A stretch of 34,802 bases of DNA from Rhodoferax sp. (GTDB lineage: Bacteria; Pseudomonadota; Gammaproteobacteria; Burkholderiales; Burkholderiaceae_C). This document shows, piece after piece, positions 14,927 to 21,932 of this stretch. A program made the translations under genes and the position numbers. The notes beneath the pieces are model-generated. The model was given only the letters and a program-made list of their open reading frames with translations, did not search any database and was not told where the DNA came from. The stretch lies in contig NZ_JAMPYG010000024.1 of NCBI RefSeq assembly GCF_023700745.1, positions 1-34,802 of the forward strand, given 5' to 3'. Each line of letters begins with the position of its first letter. The stretch's first letter is position 1.

Positions 14927-15718
14927 TTACTCCTGCTCTGCACCTTGCGTTGAAGGTCCAATTTGAACCACAAAATTGCTGTCAAACAGGGGGTTTTCAT
15001 TCACCCCATCTTTCGCATAACCCCGCGGATTGCACACCACCCGGGTGCCGTGGAGCATGTAATCAAAACTGTCATGGGTGTGACCGTGCACCCACAACTG
15101 CACGCGCGCACCGTCAGCCAGATGCTGCAGATCGGACACAAAACAGCCATTGAGCTGTGAACCGGCAAATCGCGAATGAATGCTTTGGCGTGCCGGTGCA
15201 TGGTGCGTGATGACGACCGTCGGCCCTGCATGGGGCTCGGCCAGCCGGGTTTCAAGCCACTGGGCGTCAGCGCGACACAGAGCGGCGGCGTCATCGGGTG
15301 TGAACAGTCTTGGCACGGGTTCGTCCAAATGGATTCTGCTGAAATCACGCATGAAACGTTGTGCTTCCAGCATGGCCAGCGCACGTTCCTTGTCATCATT
15401 CCAAAGCATGAAATCAGTCCACAGCGTGGTCCCCAGGAAGCGTACCCCTTCGATCATGACCTGGTCATTGTCAAGGATGTGAATATTCGTTCCGGCACAC
15501 AGTTTTTTGAGTTCATCTGAGGCCTTCACAATGCTGCTGCCGTAGAACTCGTGGTTGCCGGCAATGTATAGCACGGGCTTGGTGAATCCCAAGGCCCAGG
15601 AAACCGCCTCTTGCGGGCGGGCAATGTCACCCGCCAGAATGACGACATTGGCTTCATTGCGGGGCACGTCCAATGCGCCACAACCGAGATGCAGGTCAGA
15701 CAGAATATTGAGTTTCAT
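14927..15718 (-). CDS. calcineurin-like metallophosphoesterase
   Basis: A 263-residue phosphoesterase. The five metal-binding motifs are in order: LSDLHLG (residue 7 on), VILAGDIARP, YIAGNHEFYG, VVITHHAP and VHGHTHDSFDY. Such enzymes use two metal ions to hydrolyse phosphoester bonds in nucleotides, nucleic acids or proteins. I chose the ATG at 15718 (MKLNILSDLHLG), which puts the first motif at the normal distance; it has no clear ribosome-binding site. It heads the five-gene run that continues with the unknown protein, P450, transporter and PLP enzyme. Confidence 0.85.
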   Translation of the reverse strand: MKLNILSDLHLGCGALDVPRNEANVVILAGDIARPQEAVSWALGFTKPVLYIAGNHEFYGSSIVKASDELKKLCAGTNIHILDNDQVMIEGVRFLGTTLWTDFMLWNDDKERALAMLEAQRFMRDFSRIHLDEPVPRLFTPDDAAALCRADAQWLETRLAEPHAGPTVVITHHAPARQSIHSRFAGSQLNGCFVSDLQHLADGARVQLWVHGHTHDSFDYMLHGTRVVCNPRGYAKDGVNENPLFDSNFVVQIGPSTQGAEQE

Positions 15719-16007
15719 AGGAGAACATCTGCCAGCCAGATAACAGACCTGGCTGAAACCCGTCAAGTTTATCTATTTATATCATGATGTGATGTATTCG
15801 CCTTTAAAAAAAAGCAACCTGATGGGGCTGTACAGCCAATTGACGCTGAACGTGCGCCATCGTGCGTGGCGCGCGATGTTTGCCAGGGATGCAAATTTCT
15901 AGCGTGCTTTAAAGCGCTAGCCATGGTCCAAGGCAGTTCATAAGCCTGGTCAAAAATCAAGTCAGCCATGCTGCTGGGACATCATGGCTGACTGGGGTTG
16001 GGCGCAA
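15719..16007. other. intergenic stretch without a supported gene
   Basis: Between the metallophosphoesterase and Dcu transporter genes, both on the minus strand, lie 289 bases. The right part holds a terminator for the transporter. A 66-codon minus-strand frame (15769-15969) starts inside that terminator stem and has no recognisable domain, so I do not call it. The left 150 bases should contain the promoter of the metallophosphoesterase operon, but no convincing -35/-10 pair stands out. Confidence 0.5.
15951..15992 (-). terminator. Rho-independent terminator of the aspA-dcuA operon
   Basis: On the minus strand, 16 bases after the transporter stop, a perfect 10-bp stem GTCAGCCATG/CATGGCTGAC (15983-15992 with 15961-15970) encloses a 12-base loop and is followed by TTGATTTTTG. 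Stem plus T-rich tail fit an intrinsic terminator. Confidence 0.75.
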
Positions 16008-17333
16008 TCAAACGATCATGTTGGCGATCGCCAAGCCGGCGGCGACGGACACGGTGGTGGCCACCAGACCTGGAATCATGAACGAGTGGTTCAACACGTA
16101 GCGTCCGATCTTTGTTGTGCCTGACAGGTCAAAGTTGATGGCGGCGATCAACGAGCCGTAGGTCGGAATGAAGAAGTAGCCGTTAACTGCCGGAAACATG
16201 CCGATCAGAAACTGGGGCGGAATGCCCAACACCACCCCAAGCGGCATCAGCGCCCGGGTGGTGGCGGCCTGGCTGTAGAGCAACACCGAGGCAAAGAACA
16301 AACCGAAGGCAAATGTCCACGGTGCCACTTTCGCCCACTCGCCAATGGCGGGAATGATCAGGTCCTTGTTGGCCGAGATGAAACTGTCGCCGAGCCAGGC
16401 CAGGCCGAAGATGCCGATGACGGCCACCACACCGGCACGCAAGGTGGCTGTTTTGGGGATCTCGTCGACGGGCACCTTGGTGACCAGCAACATGATGGCA
16501 GCGATGGACATCATGATGATTTCAATCACGATGGGCATCGACAGCGGGGCTTTCGCACCGGGGAGTTGCCGCAGTGCCGGGAAAAATCCGAACAGCACGA
16601 CCAAGGCCACGCCGGTCAGAAAAACGAAAGCCGCGAGCTTTGCCGTGGGCTTGAGGGCCGGGCGTTGAGAAGGTGGTTGCGGTGCGGGAATTTCCCCTGC
16701 GGCAAGACGCGCCTGGTAGACCTTGTCGTCCTTCAGGTCCTTGCCGATGAACATGGAAACAATGGCTGCCGCGATGACACCAATCAGTGTGGCGGGGACA
16801 CAGATCAGCAAAATCTCCCGCAGTCCCCATTCGGTCATGCCTTTTTCGGCAAACAGCCCGATCATGGCCGCGGTAGCGGCTGCCACCGGGCTGGCCGTGA
16901 TCGCCTGCTGCGAGGCAATGGTGGCCACCGCCATGGGCCGTTCCGGGCGAATGCCGCTGCGGTGCGCGGTTTCATAAATCACCGGCAGCAGGGGGTAAAC
17001 GATGTGTCCGGTTCCGGCTAGGAAGGTGAACGTCCAGGTGGTCAGCGGCGCCACGATCGTCACGTATTTGGGATTGGCTCGAATAATACGCTCGGCGATC
17101 CCGACCAGAAAGTCGATACCACCCGCCGCCTCCATGACCGAAGCGGCCATGATCACCGCCAGAATGATCAGCATGACGTCGATCGGTGGCGATGTCGGGG
17201 TGATGCCGAAGGCACCGATCAGCACCGTCAAACCGACCGCGCCCCAAAGGCCCAGGCCGATACCGGAAGACCGCGCGCCCATCCAGATGGCGGCGAGCAC
17301 AACCATGAACTGCAAAACAATCGATACCGTCAT
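16008..17333 (-). CDS. dcuA: Dcu-family C4-dicarboxylate transporter
   Basis: A 441-residue polytopic membrane protein with ten or more hydrophobic segments, close in length to DcuA/DcuB of enterobacteria (about 435-446). Typical stretches are VMEAAGGIDFLVGIAERIIR, FTFLAGTGHIVYPLLPVIYE, RPERPMAVATIASQQAITASPVAAATAA and the C-terminal NGYFFIPTYGSLIAAINFDLSGTTKIGRYVLNHSFMIPG. These exchange fumarate, malate or aspartate for succinate. An AGAGGT site precedes the ATG. It follows aspA by 51 bp on the same strand, the well-known aspA-dcuA pairing: aspartate in, fumarate made, succinate out. Whether it is functionally DcuA or DcuB cannot be settled here. Confidence 0.88.
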   Translation of the reverse strand: MTVSIVLQFMVVLAAIWMGARSSGIGLGLWGAVGLTVLIGAFGITPTSPPIDVMLIILAVIMAASVMEAAGGIDFLVGIAERIIRANPKYVTIVAPLTTWTFTFLAGTGHIVYPLLPVIYETAHRSGIRPERPMAVATIASQQAITASPVAAATAAMIGLFAEKGMTEWGLREILLICVPATLIGVIAAAIVSMFIGKDLKDDKVYQARLAAGEIPAPQPPSQRPALKPTAKLAAFVFLTGVALVVLFGFFPALRQLPGAKAPLSMPIVIEIIMMSIAAIMLLVTKVPVDEIPKTATLRAGVVAVIGIFGLAWLGDSFISANKDLIIPAIGEWAKVAPWTFAFGLFFASVLLYSQAATTRALMPLGVVLGIPPQFLIGMFPAVNGYFFIPTYGSLIAAINFDLSGTTKIGRYVLNHSFMIPGLVATTVSVAAGLAIANMIV

Positions 17334-17355
17334 TTTCTTTACCTCTTTCTTTTTA

Positions 17356-17375
17356 AGGCGGGCGTGAACCCGCCT
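17356..17375 (-). other. intercistronic stem-loop between aspA and dcuA
   Basis: AGGCGGG (17369-17375, read on the minus strand) pairs perfectly with CCCGCCT (17356-17362) around a six-base loop. The sequence after it is A-rich, not T-rich, so it is unlikely to terminate; a role in mRNA stability or differential expression is more likely. Confidence 0.45.
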
Positions 17376-17384
17376 GCGCCATGA

Positions 17385-18788
17385 TCATTGCGCGAATTTC
17401 GGGCTGATCAAGTTTTCGAACGAGAACACCTCGTCCCAGTGTTGCTGGGTCATCAGCTTGCGCTCTTTGACAACGATGTCGTGCAGCGATTTGCCAGTTT
17501 CATAGCCTTCACGGGCAATTTCGGCACATTGCTTGTAGCCAAGAGACGGCTTGAGCACGGTGATGATGCCCAGCGAGTTCAGCACCATGTCGCGCGTGTG
17601 TTCGGCATTGGCCGTGATGCCCTGAATGCAATTGACGTTGAGGCTGTTGACGGCGTTCTCCATGGTGGCAATGGACGTGAACAGGGCGTAGGTAATGACC
17701 GGCTCCATCACGTTGAGCTGCAATTGCCCGGCGGAGGCGGCCAGCGTGACGGTCAGGTCCAGGCCGATGACCAGGAAGCTGGTCTGGTTGACCACTTCCG
17801 GGATCACCGGGTTGACCTTGCCCGGCATGATGGAGCTGCCTGGCTGCATCTGGGGCAGGTGAATCTCGTTGAAACCACAGCGTGGCCCCGAGGCCAGCAG
17901 GCGGATGTCATTGCAGATTTTGGTGAGTTTGGAGGAGGTGCGTTTGAGTACGCCGGACAGCAGCACGTAGGCCCCGGTGTCCGAAGTGGCCTCGATCAGG
18001 TCGCCAGCAAGGATGAACTTGGCACCGGTCAGCTCGGACAGATACCGGGTGGCCAGCTCCGGGTAGCCGGGCGCTGCGGTGACCATGGTGCCAATCGCCG
18101 TGGCCCCCAGGTTGATCTCGTGCAGGAACTGGCGAACTTCGGCGATGCGCTGCACTTCTTCGCCCATGGTGGTGCCCCAGCCGTGGAATTCCTGGCCCAG
18201 CGACATGGGGACGGCATCTTGCAAATGCGTGCGGCCCATCTTCAAAACTCTCTCGAACTCCTTGCCTTTGGCGAAGAAAGCACTTTGCAGTCGGCGCAGC
18301 GCTTCCATATAGCTCTCAAGCCGCAGGATCAGCGCGAGCCGGAAAGCGGTGGGATAGACGTCGTTGGTGGATTGGCCGAAATTCACATGGTCGTTGGGAT
18401 TGACAAACTGGTATTCGCCTTTCTTGTGGCCCAGTTGCTCCAGCGCCAGATTGGCGATGACCTCGTTGGCGTTCATGTTGGTGGAAGTGCCCGCACCGCC
18501 CTGGATGAAGTCGGTGACAAACTGATCGGCCATCTCGCCGGCAATCAGACGGTCGCAGGCAGCGGCAATGGCATTGGCAATCGGGGCGTCAAGTACACCC
18601 AGATCCCGATTGGCCAAGGCGGCGGCCTTTTTGACGTAGCCAAACGCTTTGACGAAGTAGGGTTCCGTCGACATCGGGATGCCCGTGATATGAAAGTTTT
18701 CCTTGCCCCGCAAAGTCTGCACACCGTAGTACGCCGTGTCGGGCAACTGCTTCTCGCCAAGAAAGTCTTTTTCGATTCGGTAGCTCAT
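17385..18788 (-). CDS. aspA: aspartate ammonia-lyase
   Basis: A 467-residue member of the fumarase/aspartase superfamily that converts L-aspartate to fumarate and ammonia. The superfamily signature GSSIMPGKVNP, the GAGTSTNMNANEVIAN and GRTHLQDAVP blocks and the NPNDHVNFGQSTNDVYPTAFRLA segment are intact. The aspartase-typical N-terminus YRIEKDFLGEKQLPDTAYYGVQTLR distinguishes it from fumarase. I start at 18788 because a GGAGA site sits seven bases before that ATG; the in-frame ATG at 18800 overlaps the site. It is the first gene of an aspA-dcu operon, 135 bp from the convergent-order repressor gene that precedes it on the same strand. Confidence 0.93.
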   Translation of the reverse strand: MSYRIEKDFLGEKQLPDTAYYGVQTLRGKENFHITGIPMSTEPYFVKAFGYVKKAAALANRDLGVLDAPIANAIAAACDRLIAGEMADQFVTDFIQGGAGTSTNMNANEVIANLALEQLGHKKGEYQFVNPNDHVNFGQSTNDVYPTAFRLALILRLESYMEALRRLQSAFFAKGKEFERVLKMGRTHLQDAVPMSLGQEFHGWGTTMGEEVQRIAEVRQFLHEINLGATAIGTMVTAAPGYPELATRYLSELTGAKFILAGDLIEATSDTGAYVLLSGVLKRTSSKLTKICNDIRLLASGPRCGFNEIHLPQMQPGSSIMPGKVNPVIPEVVNQTSFLVIGLDLTVTLAASAGQLQLNVMEPVITYALFTSIATMENAVNSLNVNCIQGITANAEHTRDMVLNSLGIITVLKPSLGYKQCAEIAREGYETGKSLHDIVVKERKLMTQQHWDEVFSFENLISPKFAQ

Positions 18789-18830
18789 TTGATTCTCCAT
18801 AAGGGGTTGAAGTGATCTGGAATGAGCAAA

Positions 18831-18851
18831 ATTCTAGGTAGATACCCTAGG
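18831..18851 (-). promoter_or_regulatory. candidate aspA promoter/operator
   Basis: On the minus strand a -10-like TAGAAT (18836-18831) lies 43 bp before the aspA start. Directly upstream is an imperfect palindrome CTAGGTAGATACCCTAGG (18834-18851, plus-strand reading), where a -35 box would be poor. A protein bound there could replace a weak -35. Evidence is sequence symmetry only. Confidence 0.35.
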
Positions 18852-18923
18852 TAAACACAGCCATACGAGGGTGATCCATGACTTTATGCAAAAAACGCAT
18901 GTCAAACCCAATCCGCCTGGTGG

Positions 18924-19643
18924 TCACTTCAGTTCCGTTTGACTGGCCTGCTGTCGCATGATGTCATGCGTCAGGCGGATATGCGCTTCCAGCGCCAATG
19001 CAGCGCGTGCATCTTGCCGGCCCACGGCGGCACGGTAAATCGCCTCGTGTTCCTGGTGCACATTGCGGCCACTGGCGTTGGCGGCAGTGAGGCGCCAGAT
19101 GATGTTGCGGTAACGCTCGGCATGGCGGTACAGGATGGACAGGAGGTACTTGCTCCAGTTTGAATCAAAGCCCGCAATCAACGCTTCATGAAAAGCCTTG
19201 TTGCGCCGCTCCCAGAGGTCAGAGCCGGACTCTGCGAGATCCATTTCGGTTTTGGTGAGCAGATCGTAGCTGTGCGACAGCGTGGCTTCCCACTGGGCAT
19301 CACCATGGCGGATGGACTGTCGCAAGGCCTCCGTCTCCAGCATGACCCGGGTGTTGGTCAAGTCTTCCAGGTCGGTCAACGAGATCGGTGCCACCCGGAA
19401 ACCCCGCTGTCCTTCTGCGGTGACGAGTGCATCGGACACCAGCAGTGACAAAGCCTCGCGCAGGGTGCCGGCACCCACTTCGTAGCGATCCTTCAGGTGT
19501 TCGACGCGCAAGCGCTCGCCGGGGGCGAGCTTGCCGCACACCACGTCATGGCGCAGGCCCAGGTAGGCACGCTCGGCCAACGTGCGGGGCACAAGCGTTT
19601 CGCTTTCCGGGTCAGCACAACGGGTTTTTTGAATGGTTGACAT
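18924..19643 (-). CDS. aphS: GntR-family (FCD) repressor of phenol genes, AphS-like
   Basis: A 239-residue regulator. Residues about 18-85 form a GntR winged helix (ERAYLGLRHDVVCGKLAPGERLRVEHLKDRYEVGAGTLREALSLL, then EGQRGFRVAPIS), and the rest an all-helical FCD domain with metal-binding-type residues in RNKAFHEALI and the late HLTHD-like helix (EAHIRLTHDIM). The ATG at 19643 overlaps the activator stop (TGATG), so the two regulators are co-translated; a GTG one codon earlier is possible. In Comamonas testosteroni a GntR-type protein, AphS, silences the aph phenol operon next to the XylR-type AphR. Gene order and family match, so the same role is likely, inferred from context. Confidence 0.85.
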   Translation of the reverse strand: MSTIQKTRCADPESETLVPRTLAERAYLGLRHDVVCGKLAPGERLRVEHLKDRYEVGAGTLREALSLLVSDALVTAEGQRGFRVAPISLTDLEDLTNTRVMLETEALRQSIRHGDAQWEATLSHSYDLLTKTEMDLAESGSDLWERRNKAFHEALIAGFDSNWSKYLLSILYRHAERYRNIIWRLTAANASGRNVHQEHEAIYRAAVGRQDARAALALEAHIRLTHDIMRQQASQTELK

Positions 19644-21355
19644 CACAATGCTCCCGGTTCACTTTTGCGGTCTGCTGCAGGCGCCGGAGCCGCGCTACTT
19701 TGGCGCTGCTTTTGCCGGTAGGCCAGTTGCGGGCGCGTCAGGCCCAGCAAGCGCGCCGCCTCGGACAGGTTGCCGCGCGCGCGGGCCACGGCGTGGTCGA
19801 GCACACGGCCTTCTATTTCTTCCAGCGAGCTGCCACTGTCCAGAATGCGCGCGCTCAAGTCGTCGTCTTGCACACTGGGTAATCTGGCGAGATGGCCATG
19901 CGCGTCCAGGCTTGTTTGCACCGCATCGGGCTGGTTTGGAAAGAGGTGCTCCACTTCGACCATACCTGCCTGGGGGGCAAGGATGACGCCTCGCTCAACC
20001 AGGTTTTCCAGCTCGCGCACGTTGCCGGGCCAGTCATGTTGCTGCAGCGCCTGCAGTGCGCGCTCCTCGAATCCCAGCACGCGCTTGCCGTGCAGTGCGC
20101 AAAAGCGTGCGAGCATGCCCTGGGCCAGCGGCTCAATGTCTGTCTTGCGCTCGCGCAGTGGGGGAATACAGATAGGGTAGACGTTCAGGCGGTACATCAG
20201 GTCACGACGGAAACGCCCGGCCAGCACGGCCTGCTCAAGGTCGACATTGGTGGCGGCCACCAGGCGCACATTGACCTTTCGCGTGGTCTCGCCGCCCACG
20301 CGCTCAATCTCGCCTTCCTGCAATACGCGCAGCAGCTTGGCCTGGGCTGCCAGCGGCATTTCACCGACCTCGTCAAGCAGCAGGGTGCCTCCGTCAGCAC
20401 GCTCAAAGCGGCCTGCCCGTGCCGCATGTGCACCGGTGTAAGCACCTTTCTCCACACCAAATAGCTCAGCTTCAATGAGTTCAGCGGGAAGGGCGGCGCA
20501 ATTCACTGCTACAAAGGGTTCATCAGCGCGATTGGAGAGTTCGTGCAGGGCGCGCGCAAAACGCTCTTTGCCAACGCCGGTTTCACCGGTCAACAACACT
20601 GTGGCCTGGGTTTGAGCCACCTTTTGCATCAAGGTGTAGGCCTTGCGAAAGGCAGTGGACTTGCCAATGAGCTGTCCGCCCTGGCTGGCCGGCTCCAGCG
20701 TCGATTTCAGGGCCTCTACCTGCAATTGCAAGGCTTCCATCTTTTCCATCAGGGAATCGTCTGTGAAATAAACGCGATGGGCTTCGCCATCGGGCCACTC
20801 CTCGATGGGGCGGCCGATGATCTGGCAATGGTCGGCACCGCAGGCGGCGCACAGCGTCTCCTTGAACAGGATCAAGCGGCCCATGAAGGCGCTGGTGTAA
20901 CCGCTGGCATAACCCAGCAGCGTCCAGCAGGACGGCTCGTCCACCAGACCGAACTTTTGCCGGTGCGCATGGGCTTCCCAGGAATGGTCCCAGCGGAAGT
21001 CCGCGTAGAACTGGCCAGCCTGAATGTCAAAGCTGAGCTTGACCGGCGTGACCCGCGCCGCGCCTTCAAGCATGTGCAGTTGCGGGCCGACCATGAAGCT
21101 GTCCTGCATGGCCTCGCCAGGCCGCGTTTTCTTGGCGTACTCGGCGTCGGACAAGCCCGAGGCATAACCCATGCGGGTCAGTAGGCGTCGCGCGTGCTCT
21201 GGCCCTACTGAATTGATCAGATCCTGGCGCAACGCCGCCAGCGCCGCCGTGTGCATCAACACCATGCGCCGGTCGCCAAGCCAGATCGCACCGCTGTCCG
21301 GCTCAAAGCGCAACAGGCGTCGCAAATCGTCGTTTGGGGGAAATTTCAGGCTCAT
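19643..21355 (-). CDS. dmpR: phenol-responsive sigma-54 activator (XylR/DmpR/AphR family)
   Basis: A 570-residue enhancer-binding protein with XylR_N sensor (about 10-110), V4R domain (about 115-185), AAA+ domain (about 230-460) and C-terminal Fis-type helix-turn-helix ([18 protein letters not shown]). Walker A is GETGVGKE (257-264), the sigma-54 contact loop is GAYTGA (304-309) and Walker B is [11 protein letters not shown]. Zinc ligands expected from MopR fall exactly at C143, E166, C169 and C177, and the phenol-hydroxyl contacts at H94 and W122, so the sensor should be functional for phenols. I use the ATG at 21355; a TTG two codons upstream is also open. It is divergent from the phenol operon it should activate. 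Confidence 0.94.
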   Translation of the reverse strand: MSLKFPPNDDLRRLLRFEPDSGAIWLGDRRMVLMHTAALAALRQDLINSVGPEHARRLLTRMGYASGLSDAEYAKKTRPGEAMQDSFMVGPQLHMLEGAARVTPVKLSFDIQAGQFYADFRWDHSWEAHAHRQKFGLVDEPSCWTLLGYASGYTSAFMGRLILFKETLCAACGADHCQIIGRPIEEWPDGEAHRVYFTDDSLMEKMEALQLQVEALKSTLEPASQGGQLIGKSTAFRKAYTLMQKVAQTQATVLLTGETGVGKERFARALHELSNRADEPFVAVNCAALPAELIEAELFGVEKGAYTGAHAARAGRFERADGGTLLLDEVGEMPLAAQAKLLRVLQEGEIERVGGETTRKVNVRLVAATNVDLEQAVLAGRFRRDLMYRLNVYPICIPPLRERKTDIEPLAQGMLARFCALHGKRVLGFEERALQALQQHDWPGNVRELENLVERGVILAPQAGMVEVEHLFPNQPDAVQTSLDAHGHLARLPSVQDDDLSARILDSGSSLEEIEGRVLDHAVARARGNLSEAARLLGLTRPQLAYRQKQRQSSAAPAPAADRKSEPGAL

Positions 21356-21387
21356 AAGCAAATCACTCCACGGTCAATGAAAACAAT

Positions 21388-21400
21388 AATCTCGATATTT
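21388..21400 (-). promoter_or_regulatory. operator candidate facing the activator gene
   Basis: AATCTCGATATTT (plus-strand reading) is the exact reverse complement of AAATATCGAGATT at 21605-21617. The core AAT-N-TCGA-N-ATT is itself symmetric, as expected for a dimeric repressor. It lies 33 bp before the activator ATG, where it could overlap the promoter. Confidence 0.55.
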
Positions 21401-21442
21401 ATGAGACAACGCCCAAACGCGTGAGGATCTCTGGTAATTTCG

Positions 21443-21489
21443 TTGAATTTCATCATTTGGTGAATTTTATCCATTTGGCTTTCATCAAA
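21443..21489 (+). promoter_or_regulatory. candidate upstream activating sequences for DmpR/AphR
   Basis: Three related blocks lie end to end: TTGAATTTCATCA (21443-21455), TTTGGTGAATTTTATCCA (21456-21473) and TTTGGCTTTCATCAAA (21474-21489). They resemble the TTGAnnnn..TCAA half-sites bound by XylR/DmpR proteins and lie about 175-220 bp before the predicted transcription start, the usual enhancer distance. Confidence 0.45.
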
Positions 21490-21521
21490 TACGCAAATTA
21501 CAAGGAATTTGATAGCTTATT

Positions 21522-21537
21522 GGTTTAAGGGTAAACC
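21522..21537. promoter_or_regulatory. palindrome GGTTTA-N4-TAAACC in the phenol regulatory region
   Basis: GGTTTA (21522-21527) and TAAACC (21532-21537) form a perfect inverted repeat. The 10-mer GGTAAACCCT at 21530-21539 recurs directly at 21593-21602. Both lie between the enhancer-like blocks and the sigma-54 promoter; binding of a regulator or a bending protein is possible. Confidence 0.4.
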
Positions 21538-21604
21538 CTATTCCATGCCAAATGCCCCCCGGTTCATGAAAAAAAATAGAGTGATTTGTAGTGGTAAACC
21601 CTTG

Positions 21605-21617
21605 AAATATCGAGATT
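21605..21617 (+). promoter_or_regulatory. operator candidate facing the phenol operon
   Basis: AAATATCGAGATT, the mirror copy of 21388-21400, lies 20 bp upstream of the sigma-54 promoter (about -59 to -47). A bound repressor here could block the activator-polymerase contact. The AphS-like protein is the obvious candidate ligand. Confidence 0.55.
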
Positions 21618-21636
21618 TTCGGCATTGAAGATTTTT

Positions 21637-21653
21637 TTGGCAAGATCCTTGCA
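21637..21653 (+). promoter_or_regulatory. sigma-54 promoter of the phenol operon
   Basis: TTGGCAAGATCCTTGCA matches the -24/-12 consensus (YTGGCACGNNNNTTGCW) with correct GG-to-GC spacing; the only core deviation is A for C after GGCA. Transcription should start near 21664, 18 bp before dmpK. Confidence 0.85.
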
Positions 21654-21681
21654 AAGTCAACACGGTAATACCCGCCACCAC

Positions 21682-21705
21682 ATGACCATGACCATGACCA
21701 TGACC
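21682..21705 (+). repeat. four tandem ATGACC hexamers at the dmpK start
   Basis: Four perfect copies of ATGACC open the dmpK coding region and give repeated Met-Thr. Copy-number change would keep the frame but alter the number of start codons. Confidence 0.9.
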
Positions 21706-21897
21706 TTCACTTCACCCACAGGCCCGACTTGCGAGATCAAGCAGAAGTTCGTTCGCGTCCGGCAAGTCCGTCCGGGCGGATTGGTGTGTTTTGAGTTTGC
21801 CATCGGCTGGCCCGAACTGTTTGTTGATTTGATGTTGCCCCAGGCTGCTTTTGACGATTTTTGCGTCCAGAACCAGGTGCAAGTTTTGAATGATTGA
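21682..21897 (+). CDS. dmpK: phenol hydroxylase assembly/accessory subunit DmpK
   Basis: A 71-residue protein of the DmpK/AphK family, recognised by KFVRVRQVRPGGLVCFEFAIGWPELFVDLMLP and QAAFDDFC. DmpK is not needed for turnover but helps load iron into the oxygenase. The first codons are a fourfold ATGACC tandem repeat (21682-21705), giving MTMTMTMT with four in-frame starts and no clear ribosome-binding site. I take the first ATG, as a frame from 21625 would begin upstream of the predicted transcription start. It is shorter than the roughly 90-residue Pseudomonas DmpK at the N-terminus. It is first in the operon, 35 bp before dmpL. Confidence 0.85.
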   Translation: MTMTMTMTFTSPTGPTCEIKQKFVRVRQVRPGGLVCFEFAIGWPELFVDLMLPQAAFDDFCVQNQVQVLND

Positions 21898-21932
21898 GTC
21901 CCCTCGTCGTTTTTTTTAAAAGGATAGCCCCT

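Noticed and set aside
15769..15969. 66-codon minus-strand frame between the metallophosphoesterase and transporter genes
   Set aside because: Starts within the terminator stem, has no ribosome-binding site and no recognisable motif.
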